In this document: positions 5,090 to 10,890 of the stretch, one piece after another | Layout: every line of letters starts with the position of its first letter | Position numbering within the stretch: position 1 is the stretch's first letter | NCBI GenBank assembly: GCA_003173995.1 | Contig: PRDT01000017.1 | Span: 1 to 11,657, forward strand | Reading direction: 5' to 3' | DNA from: Candidatus Levyibacteriota bacterium | Lineage (GTDB): Bacteria > Patescibacteriota > Microgenomatia > Levybacterales > UBA12049 | Length of the DNA stretch: 11,657 bases | The notes under the pieces: generated by a model | Database searches by the model: none | What the model was told of the DNA's origin: nothing | What the model saw: only the letters and a program-made list of their open reading frames with translations | Position numbers and translations under genes: made by a program

Positions 5090-6622
5090 TTACTGCTTTA
5101 ATTCTATCATTACTTTATATTCTTTCCCAGTTACTTCTTTTATTGTCTGGGCAAGAGTATCAAATGTCTTGGGCTCCATTAATTTCTCCTTATGAAATTT
5201 ATATGCAGTCTGAAAAACAATTTGCCCATTTCCGATACTGGTAATTGTACAACCTCTGAGGACTCCTGCGACAGAATGATTGAATGGTTTTACTTTATAT
5301 ATAATATTTTCTAAAAGTGCGGTCAATGAGTCTATATTTTCTGGAAGTTCTCCTTGGACAGATGCTGTCTCTTCTTTCTTTTCTTCCTTTTTCACTTCGG
5401 GATTGAGAATACTTTTCACTTTCAAATTTTTTTCTTTTTTTAAAAGTGTCTCCATGGTTGGTTTGGAAGAAATAGTAAAGGGTGCTTTCTCAACTTTTAC
5501 TTCCTCTTGTTGGCACCACATAACAGTAATCATTTCCAGAGGAAGCTGCGCAACAACAGCAAATTTTGTATCGCGATACGCTTGCTGGAGAGAGTTTGCA
5601 AGAATCTGTATCTCATTAAGTGAAAACTTTATATCATTATATTTTTCGGTTGTTGATAAACCCATCTCTCGAAGTAATAACTGATGTAATGCTTGGAGTA
5701 ATTGATTGATAAAATATTTGATATCTACTCCTTGCGTAACAAGTTCCCCTATAAGGGTTAATGATTCTTTAGTCTTTTTCTCATATAAATTCTGGAGGAA
5801 CTGAGAGATAAGATGATCAATATCAGATACGTTATATCTCTCTGCAACAAATTCTCGTGTTATTTCCTTTCCATTTGCAAGCATTGCCATTTCTTCAAGA
5901 ATTTTCGAACCATCCCTAAATCCCCCATCGGCAAGCTCTGCAATAAATGAAAGTGCATCTTTTGAAATAGATAATTTTTCGCCATCTGCTATTCTTTGTA
6001 ACGACCGGACTAATTCTTCAGGTGTTGCAAGAGAAAGTGAAATATGAAAACATCGTGAAACAATAGTTGCTGGTACTTTTTGCGGCTCTGTTGTACAGAA
6101 AATAAACATCACATGTGATGGAGGTTCTTCAATTGTCTTAAGAAGTGCATTAAATGCTTCTGTTGTGAGCATATGCACCTCATCAATAATGTAGACTTTC
6201 TTTTTACTACTGACTGGTGCTAATTTTATTTTTTCTCGTAAATCACGAATTTCATCAATGCCTCTATTACTTGCTCCATCTATTTCCAAGACATCGACAT
6301 TGTTACCTTTCGTGATAGAAATACATGATTCACAAACATTGCAGGGCTCTATGTCTCCTTTTTTTCTATTCTCGCAATTGACAATTTTTGCAATAATGCG
6401 GGCTGTTGAGGTTTTGCCAAGACCTTTTGGACCAGTGAAAAGAAAAGCATGTGGAACGGAGCGAGCATTAGCGAGCGAGTTCGCCTGCTTGACAGGCGTG
6501 GAGAGATCAGGAGAACCGTTGTCATTATCAATACCTTTTAAAACAGCACCCAATGTCTCACGCAGTTTTGCATTATCTAAATCAGCTATTTTTTGTGGTC
6601 GGTATTTCAGATAATATGCCAT
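5090..6622 (-). CDS. dnaX: DNA polymerase III gamma/tau subunit (clamp loader)
   Basis: DnaX is the AAA+ motor of the clamp loader that places the sliding clamp on DNA. From the ATG at 6622 (MAYYLKYRPQ, the family's normal start) it has 510 residues. The frame is open further to a TTG at 6685, but that stretch overlaps a promoter. Motifs, in 510-residue numbering, are Walker A GPKGLGKTS (64-72), a zinc site C83, C94, C97 and C100, Walker B VYIIDEVHML (143-152), and sensor 1 with the arginine finger region FCTTEPQKVPATIVSRC (175-191). A basic, low-complexity linker near 380-420 precedes a C-terminal tau-like domain. Two oddities are an in-frame insert of about 22-25 residues (about 31-55) before Walker A, and an A7-G-A7 tract in the linker at codons 394-399. 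Confidence 0.96.
   Translation of the reverse strand: MAYYLKYRPQKIADLDNAKLRETLGAVLKGIDNDNGSPDLSTPVKQANSLANARSVPHAFLFTGPKGLGKTSTARIIAKIVNCENRKKGDIEPCNVCESCISITKGNNVDVLEIDGASNRGIDEIRDLREKIKLAPVSSKKKVYIIDEVHMLTTEAFNALLKTIEEPPSHVMFIFCTTEPQKVPATIVSRCFHISLSLATPEELVRSLQRIADGEKLSISKDALSFIAELADGGFRDGSKILEEMAMLANGKEITREFVAERYNVSDIDHLISQFLQNLYEKKTKESLTLIGELVTQGVDIKYFINQLLQALHQLLLREMGLSTTEKYNDIKFSLNEIQILANSLQQAYRDTKFAVVAQLPLEMITVMWCQQEEVKVEKAPFTISSKPTMETLLKKEKNLKVKSILNPEVKKEEKKEETASVQGELPENIDSLTALLENIIYKVKPFNHSVAGVLRGCTITSIGNGQIVFQTAYKFHKEKLMEPKTFDTLAQTIKEVTGKEYKVMIELKQ
5427..5441 (-). other. Candidate slippage tract in dnaX (A7-G-A7)
   Basis: The coding strand reads AAAAAAAGAAAAAAA, beginning with the last base of a TTA codon and encoding KKEK, in the linker between the ATPase core and the C-terminal domain. 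Loss of one A from either run brings TGA (5424-5422) into frame within a few codons, giving a product of about 400 residues, the size class of a gamma subunit. DnaX short forms made by slippage are known from E. coli (ribosomal) and Thermus (transcriptional). Use of this site is inference. Confidence 0.4.
6455..6526. repeat. Palindromic repeat-like insert within dnaX
   Basis: This segment encodes the extra residues between LKG and VPHAF of DnaX, which ordinary DnaX proteins lack. It is visibly richer in G and C than the surrounding gene. It contains the inverted repeat CGCCTG-CTTGA-CAGGCG (6482-6498) and the short direct repeat GCGAGC/GCGAGCGAG (6461-6479). Short inverted ends, AACGG (6455-6459) and CCGTT (6516-6520), frame 66 bases, a multiple of three. 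The form resembles small palindromic elements that insert in frame into genes, as described in Rickettsia. The element family here is unknown. Confidence 0.55.
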
Positions 6623-6637
6623 AGATGAAGTACACTC

Positions 6638-6667
6638 ACTATAATCAACAACTACGTTCCCAGTCAA
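6638..6667 (-). promoter_or_regulatory. Predicted internal promoter for dnaX
   Basis: TTGACT (6667-6662), an 18-base spacer and TATAGT (6643-6638) lie in the 71-base gap between ybeY and dnaX. Both hexamers match 5 of 6 consensus bases. The -10 is 15 bases from ATG 6622, giving a leader of about 8 bases. It argues for the ATG start rather than TTG 6685. Confidence 0.58.
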
Positions 6668-6693
6668 GGCAACGAATACTATCAAACTAGGTC

Positions 6694-7095
6694 TTACTCG
6701 TGGTGCAGTCCAAGAAGGTGCAGAAGACCGTGTTCTACCAGCTCATTTATCCTGTCATCAACCAACATCTCATATTCAGCAGATTCTTTAATTACAACTG
6801 GATAGGAAATCACAATATCTCCTAGTCTGAGAACGTCTGTTGGCATAACAACAGGCTCACCTTCTGAAAGTGGAAAAGACAAAATATTACGTGTTTTATC
6901 CTCACCTTTATACTGCTTTGATAATTCACGCATTTTTCTATCTCCAACAAGAGCAATTGATACCTCAACAGGACCCGCAACACCATTCTCTTTTAAGACA
7001 CGTTCAACTGTCATCCTAACTTTTTTGCGATTGGTACGGTAACGACTCTCTACAAAGAGTAATACATTTACGTATTCTGGTGAAGCTAATTTCAT
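6694..7095 (-). CDS. ybeY: YbeY, 16S rRNA maturation endoribonuclease
   Basis: YbeY is a single-strand RNase needed for 16S rRNA 3'-end maturation and ribosome quality control. The 133-residue protein has the family features KGEDKTRNILSFPLSEG (the TDVLSFP-like block), LGDIVIS, and the zinc motif HxxxHxxxxxH at its very end: HGLLHLLGLHHE, with three histidines at the correct spacing. The usual Asp before the third histidine is replaced by His, and the protein stops one residue after the motif, without the usual C-terminal helix. The stop (TAA) is clean and no frameshift continuation is evident. Its ATG overlaps the rpsU stop (ATGA), so the two should be translationally coupled. Confidence 0.92.
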   Translation of the reverse strand: MKLASPEYVNVLLFVESRYRTNRKKVRMTVERVLKENGVAGPVEVSIALVGDRKMRELSKQYKGEDKTRNILSFPLSEGEPVVMPTDVLRLGDIVISYPVVIKESAEYEMLVDDRINELVEHGLLHLLGLHHE

Positions 7096-7280
7096 GCTGC
7101 GCGAGAAAGAAGTCGAGCACGTCTTTTATCTTGAGCTTTTTGTGCTCTTGCTGCAGACGGCTTTAAATGAAATTTTCGTCGTTTGGCTTCTTGGACTATT
7201 CCTGCGTCCATAACTTTTCGGCTAAATTTTCGAATAAGTGCGTCATCATTATCGCCTGGTTGTTTTTTTACTATCAACAT
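7092..7280 (-). CDS. rpsU: Small ribosomal subunit protein bS21
   Basis: bS21 binds the 30S platform near the 3' end of 16S rRNA and helps initiation. The 62-residue protein matches the family: an N-terminal strand (MLIVKKQPGDNDDALIRKFSRKV), then two strongly basic helices (QEAKRRKFHLKPSAARAQKAQDKRRARLLSR). The start is ATG 7280, fixed by a strong Shine-Dalgarno sequence. It ends in TGA overlapping the ybeY ATG. It begins an apparent transcription unit with ybeY, preceded by its own extended -10 promoter and a structured leader of about 75 bases, which suggests leader-based control. Confidence 0.95.
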   Translation of the reverse strand: MLIVKKQPGDNDDALIRKFSRKVMDAGIVQEAKRRKFHLKPSAARAQKAQDKRRARLLSRAA

Positions 7281-7288
7281 TTACAAAA

Positions 7289-7298
7289 CACCTCCTTT
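7289..7298 (-). promoter_or_regulatory. Strong Shine-Dalgarno sequence of rpsU
   Basis: AAAGGAGGTG lies on the minus strand at normal spacing before ATG 7280. It starts only three bases after the 3' foot of a predicted hairpin (7302-7330), so leader folding could affect its accessibility. Confidence 0.88.
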
Positions 7299-7301
7299 GA
7301 T

Positions 7302-7333
7302 GCCTTGCAAGCAACTAGTTGTTTGCCGGCAAA
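7302..7333. repeat. Three abutting palindromes / hairpin in the rpsU leader
   Basis: CTTGCAAG (7304-7311), CAACTAGTTG (7312-7321) and TTTGCCGGCAAA (7322-7333) are perfect palindromes that tile the DNA with no gap. In the rpsU transcript the same bases can fold as one hairpin (7330-7302): GCC/GGC outer pairs, GCAA/UUGC, an A-C mismatch, CAA/UUG and a CUAG loop. Either a protein-binding operator array or an RNA regulatory stem would fit. Confidence 0.6.
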
Positions 7334-7353
7334 AAACCCACAATTCATGTGAG
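7331..7353 (-). terminator. Attenuator-like hairpin plus T6 in the rpsU leader
   Basis: On the minus strand, CTCACA (7353-7348) and TGTGGG (7342-7337) pair as a 6-bp stem with one G-U, around a 5-base loop. A run of six T (7336-7331) follows. It lies downstream of the predicted rpsU promoter and upstream of the gene, so it would act as an attenuator rather than an end-of-operon terminator. The stem is weak. Confidence 0.4.
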
Positions 7354-7363
7354 GATTCCAGTT

Positions 7364-7372
7364 ATTATATCA
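7364..7372 (-). promoter_or_regulatory. Extended -10 promoter of rpsU-ybeY
   Basis: The minus strand reads TGATATAAT, a perfect TATAAT (7369-7364) with the TGn extension. No good -35 is seen at 16-18 bases, as often holds for extended -10 promoters. Initiation near 7357 gives a leader of about 75 bases, unlike the near-leaderless promoters elsewhere in the window. Confidence 0.68.
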
Positions 7373-7415
7373 CAAAAATTGGTAAGAAACACGTGAGGTT
7401 TGGAAAAAAATGACG

Positions 7416-7742
7416 CTAAACTTCTCTCTCTAGCCATGGCCCTTTGAGGTGAAAATGAAGGTGATCAATATCCTGAAGCCCTCCTCCATTGACGGTCACC
7501 TGATATCCAGCATCAGAAAGCTTAGATGTGGTTATCATTTGTTGGATAATTTTACGAATTTTTGACAATAAGACATCATCGGTGAGCTTAGCAAACTCAA
7601 CAATATGCTCCTTTGGTACTATCAGGAGATGTATAGGCTTTTTAGGGTTAATATCGGGGAAAACCATTATGTCTTCATCTTCATACGTAAACTCTTTTGG
7701 TATTTCTTTGTCTCGAATTTTACAGAATATACACGTATCCAT
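7416..7742 (-). CDS. HIT-family (histidine triad) nucleotide-binding protein
   Basis: This 108-residue cytoplasmic protein belongs to the HIT superfamily, whose members hydrolyse or transfer nucleoside phosphates (the HINT branch acts on AMP-lysine-type phosphoramidates). The N-terminal CIFC (residues 4-7) is the partial zinc site common in bacterial members. It is followed by EDEDIMVFPDINPKKPIHLLIVPKEHI and then the catalytic triad HLHFHL near residues 94-99. Length and layout are normal for a minimal HINT-like protein. ATG 7742 lies 15 bases after the stop of the DHH-like gene, without a Shine-Dalgarno sequence, so it is probably co-transcribed with it. The natural substrate cannot be told from sequence. 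Confidence 0.93.
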   Translation of the reverse strand: MDTCIFCKIRDKEIPKEFTYEDEDIMVFPDINPKKPIHLLIVPKEHIVEFAKLTDDVLLSKIRKIIQQMITTSKLSDAGYQVTVNGGGLQDIDHLHFHLKGPWLEREV

Positions 7743-7757
7743 ACTGAGAAGTCCAAG

Positions 7758-8654
7758 CTAAACCTCTTTTACTACATCGATAATCTTTTGTAAAGAAAGT
7801 TTGGTAGGTATCATTTTGGGATTTTTTGATGTTCCATTCAAAAGCATTTTTTTTGATACATGAAGAAACCATGTTGCATCAGGGTCCATTTTTCTCAATT
7901 TCTCAGAAATGAGTGTAAAATCAACACCATTATCCTTTCCGTCTGCATGCGCAGGAAGTGTTTTGATGCGTACAAAGCCGCTTCGTGGATCTTTTCGAAT
8001 AACAACAACATATCCCATTTTCTGTGCTAATTTCAGCACAGTATCATTCATTGTTTCAATACCAACTGCTTTACCATATTTCGTCTCAAATTCTTTCCCT
8101 TTTTCTTTAATTTCTTTTTCTGCCCATGCTCTATTTTCAAAGTCATACAGCAGTGCATCAAGACATTCCATCCCAAACATGGTAAAAAATGAGTCTTCTC
8201 CAGGCTTTTGATATTTCAATCCTTCAAGAATTCCGAGAAATGAGAATTCATGATAATCTGCAGCCGCATCCTTCCAAAAAACTTCCTGGAAATGATCTAT
8301 GGCAACAATAACATTTACTATTCGCTCAATGGCATCTGCTCTCACAAGCCACTTTTCTCCACCCTCATGCTGTGCTTTGACAAAATCCCATGTTCTGCTT
8401 GCACCACAAACATTCATATCATTTGTTTGGTGGTGATCTAGGGGACCAAGGCCAGTATCAACATGGATAACATCATCATTGCCAATATGCTCAATAGCCT
8501 CGCCTGTCTCGTTAGCTTTTGATCCTTTAATCCGTTCACCTGCAGGGACAAAAACAACCTTTGCATTTTCCCAATTTTGTAAAAACCGCTTTATAATCCA
8601 CACAGATGCAATAGCATCCCAATCAGGTGAACAATGAGTTACAACAATTTTCAT
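7758..8654 (-). CDS. DHH/MYG1-like putative phosphoesterase
   Basis: This 298-residue protein starts at ATG 8654 (MKIVVTHCSPDWDAI); an in-frame TTG at 8669 lies inside the predicted -10. Its motifs suggest the DHH phosphoesterase superfamily: an N-terminal SPDWDA (9-14) after a hydrophobic strand, VDTGLGPLDHHQ (65-76) that resembles the metal site of MYG1/UPF0160 proteins (VDxG then DHHQ), and AIDHF (118-122). The C-terminal segment, WFLHVSKKMLLNGTSKNP, looks like the RNA- or substrate-binding end of such proteins. MYG1 relatives are reported as exonucleases, so hydrolysis of RNA, DNA or a small nucleotide is possible. No signal peptide or membrane helix is seen. The family call is from motif memory and the subgroup is uncertain. 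Confidence 0.6.
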   Translation of the reverse strand: MKIVVTHCSPDWDAIASVWIIKRFLQNWENAKVVFVPAGERIKGSKANETGEAIEHIGNDDVIHVDTGLGPLDHHQTNDMNVCGASRTWDFVKAQHEGGEKWLVRADAIERIVNVIVAIDHFQEVFWKDAAADYHEFSFLGILEGLKYQKPGEDSFFTMFGMECLDALLYDFENRAWAEKEIKEKGKEFETKYGKAVGIETMNDTVLKLAQKMGYVVVIRKDPRSGFVRIKTLPAHADGKDNGVDFTLISEKLRKMDPDATWFLHVSKKMLLNGTSKNPKMIPTKLSLQKIIDVVKEV

Positions 8655-8668
8655 ATAAATTCTTTTCA

Positions 8669-8698
8669 AGTATACACTGCTTTCTGGAAAAAAGTCTA
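8669..8698 (-). promoter_or_regulatory. Predicted promoter of the DHH-like gene
   Basis: TAGACT (8698-8693), an 18-base spacer and TATACT (8674-8669) lie on the minus strand. The -35 matches 4 of 6 and the -10 matches 5 of 6 consensus bases. The -35 overlaps the stop codon of the histidine kinase. Fourteen bases separate the -10 from ATG 8654, predicting a leader of about 7 bases. Confidence 0.48.
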
Positions 8699-10843
8699 GG
8701 AAAGTTGGTCATTATATGACTTTGGAAGAGTAAATGCAAATGTACTTCCCTTACCTATGCGTGAGGTAGCTTTTATAGTTCCCCCGGAAAGCTCAATAAT
8801 ACGCTTACAGATGTAGAGACCAAGTCCTGTTCCTGGTAAATTTGTAGGATGTTCTTTATCTTCAATTTTTCCAAATTTTGTAAAAAGTTTCTTCATGTCA
8901 GATCTTTTAATGCCCATACCATTATCACTCACTTTAATTTGGATATGACTTTTATTACTATGAAATGCAACATCAATATTGCCATTTCTGGGTGTATATT
9001 TCACCGCATTTGAAAGCAAATTGACAAGAACTTGTTGCATACGTCTTTTATCAGCATAAACAATACAATATTTATTATCTTCAATTTCCAATTGCTTCTC
9101 TCCAACTACGCCTGTCATTTCTATTTCTCTTTTTGCTTCTTTTGCCAAAGAGACAATATCAAATCTTTCTTTCTGAAGCCTTAGATTATTTGCCTCCAAT
9201 TTTGAGACATCCAACATATCATTTACAAGCTGTGTTAAATGATCTGTTAACTCTGCAACTCGCTGTATTTTTTCTCTACTATAATCTGATAATTCTCTAT
9301 CTTTATTAAGAATAAGCCACAAGAATCCTTTAATAGCGGTTGTTGGGGTCTTCAATTCGTGAGAAGCAATAGAAATAAATTCATCTTTCATGCTATCTAT
9401 TCGCTTGAGATGTTGATTGACTGACCATAATTCAGCAGTTGCACTTCTCACTTCTTTTCTCAGGCGTTTGTTAAATGATTCGATTGCTTGAATGTGTTGT
9501 GCATTTTGGAACGCAAGAGAAATAGGGGAAAGAAGAAGTTGTAATGTTTGGATATCATAAATTGAAAAGGATTCTCCTGACCTTTTAATTCCCAAACAGA
9601 ACACTCCTCTACAATTATCTTTTACCTGAAATGGGATTAAGAGATATAGATTTTTCTTCTTTAATGTTGCTCTTAAATGAACATCTTCAATCTCATCCAC
9701 TAGCACAATTTGATGCATTTTTTCTAATGCAATTGTATCTTTTTGAGAAAAAATATGTCTTTCTAGTGGCTGATAATATCTTGCCATTATGTGCGGCTCG
9801 CCTTCTGTTATACAGAGCAAAAATCCTTTTTCGAGTTGCATCTCGCTACAAATAATTTTTAAAATTGTTGTTGTGAGAGTCGGCAAATGAGAGGTTGTTG
9901 TTACGGTCTGGAGAATCTTATCTAAGAAATCATCCCTATTATATAATTTTCCAAAGAAAAATTTATTGGTTACCTTCCAAAAATAATGTCTCAGTGGAGT
10001 AAATGCGTATTTTAGAAAAAGACTAATGATGACTGAAATAATAATATATATTTCATTAATAACCGTTGGGAAAAAAATACGCCCAATAACTTCAGCAACA
10101 ATGAAATATGTAAGGCCAAGGCCAATAATGGATACAATATAGACTCCCATTCCTGCTGCAATGCGGGTAATATCAAGAAATCTATGTCGCACCATTGCAT
10201 AGGTAATAAATCCTAAGAAGAGTACTGTCGCAAATGGACCAAATGGTTGTAGCGCATAAAAATTAAAGAAATATGGCAAAATACCATTACAAGTAATACC
10301 GACAACTACCAAACTCAAATATCCAAGTAATAAATACTTCAGCTGCAGTTTTGTTGTTCCACGAGCTTTCAACAGTTTCACAAGCAACAAAATAATACTT
10401 GCAGAGCAAAAGACAATAATATACAAGAGATACCATGGATACAACGGCCCATATGAGACCACCCGTGCTCCATGAATAAATAATTCCTTTTTATCAATAA
10501 GTGAAGTTAAAGTAATCCCGGCAAAGAAAAATGTAATAAGACTTACTAGTATTGTGATTTTTCTATTAATGACGACTACTGGCTCTGGAAATTTCCTGAT
10601 AAATAACCACATCGAATACGGAATAAATGCTGCAACAAAAAAGTTAACTCTCCCTGCCAAAAGGAGCAGGTTTGAAGTCGAAACTAAGTAATAGATACAC
10701 AATGTAGCAATCCATCCGACTAGAGTAAGACTAAGAAAGGCAAAAAGCCGATTCGTTAGCTTATCTGGATCTCTGAGAAATACAACAAGACCCAAGAAAA
10801 TATTTATAATAATTGTGACGACAAATAGCAAAAGTCCTACCAT
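8696..10843 (-). CDS. Membrane histidine kinase with 7TM-type sensor and GAF-like domain
   Basis: This is a 715-residue sensor kinase. Residues 1-285 hold about eight or nine hydrophobic helices (for example 1-23, 31-53, 59-82, 95-117, 137-157, 169-190, 200-219, 228-256 and 262-285). The segment MVRHRFLDITRIAAG resembles the junction in HisKA_7TM-type sensors. A GAF-like domain occupies about 305-450, then a short coiled coil. The HisKA H-box FISIASHELKTP places the phosphorylated His at 495. The ATPase domain has an N box (NLLSNAVKYTP, Asn608 and Asn612), G1 DNGMG (640-644) and G2 GTGLGLYI (671-678). All catalytic motifs are intact. No response regulator is present in the window, so the partner is elsewhere. 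Its own promoter lies immediately upstream. The ligand is unknown. Confidence 0.93.
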   Translation of the reverse strand: MVGLLLFVVTIIINIFLGLVVFLRDPDKLTNRLFAFLSLTLVGWIATLCIYYLVSTSNLLLLAGRVNFFVAAFIPYSMWLFIRKFPEPVVVINRKITILVSLITFFFAGITLTSLIDKKELFIHGARVVSYGPLYPWYLLYIIVFCSASIILLLVKLLKARGTTKLQLKYLLLGYLSLVVVGITCNGILPYFFNFYALQPFGPFATVLFLGFITYAMVRHRFLDITRIAAGMGVYIVSIIGLGLTYFIVAEVIGRIFFPTVINEIYIIISVIISLFLKYAFTPLRHYFWKVTNKFFFGKLYNRDDFLDKILQTVTTTSHLPTLTTTILKIICSEMQLEKGFLLCITEGEPHIMARYYQPLERHIFSQKDTIALEKMHQIVLVDEIEDVHLRATLKKKNLYLLIPFQVKDNCRGVFCLGIKRSGESFSIYDIQTLQLLLSPISLAFQNAQHIQAIESFNKRLRKEVRSATAELWSVNQHLKRIDSMKDEFISIASHELKTPTTAIKGFLWLILNKDRELSDYSREKIQRVAELTDHLTQLVNDMLDVSKLEANNLRLQKERFDIVSLAKEAKREIEMTGVVGEKQLEIEDNKYCIVYADKRRMQQVLVNLLSNAVKYTPRNGNIDVAFHSNKSHIQIKVSDNGMGIKRSDMKKLFTKFGKIEDKEHPTNLPGTGLGLYICKRIIELSGGTIKATSRIGKGSTFAFTLPKSYNDQLS

Positions 10844-10861
10844 AGGTATATTTTATCCTAT

Positions 10862-10890
10862 ATTATACTTTTTTTAGACATGTTTTACAA
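10862..10890 (-). promoter_or_regulatory. Predicted promoter of the histidine kinase gene
   Basis: TTGTAA (10890-10885), a 17-base spacer and a perfect TATAAT (10867-10862) lie on the minus strand. The -35 contains the stop codon of the decarboxylase gene. The -10 is 18 bases from ATG 10843, giving a leader of about 11 bases. A weak AGGA lies 12 bases before the ATG. Confidence 0.58.

Noticed and set aside
5280..5684. Long plus-strand open frame of 134 codons opposite dnaX, and similar ones opposite prs, nadE and others.
   Set aside because: They are antisense shadows with no recognisable protein features, lying entirely over well-identified genes.
6622..6685. N-terminal extension of dnaX from TTG 6685.
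   Set aside because: The extension MIVFVALTGNVVVDYSECTS is not part of DnaX, and its DNA carries a -35/-10 pair; ATG 6622 begins at the family start MAYYLKYRPQ.
7403..7415. T7 run after the HIT gene as a terminator.
   Set aside because: No stem of more than four pairs precedes it.
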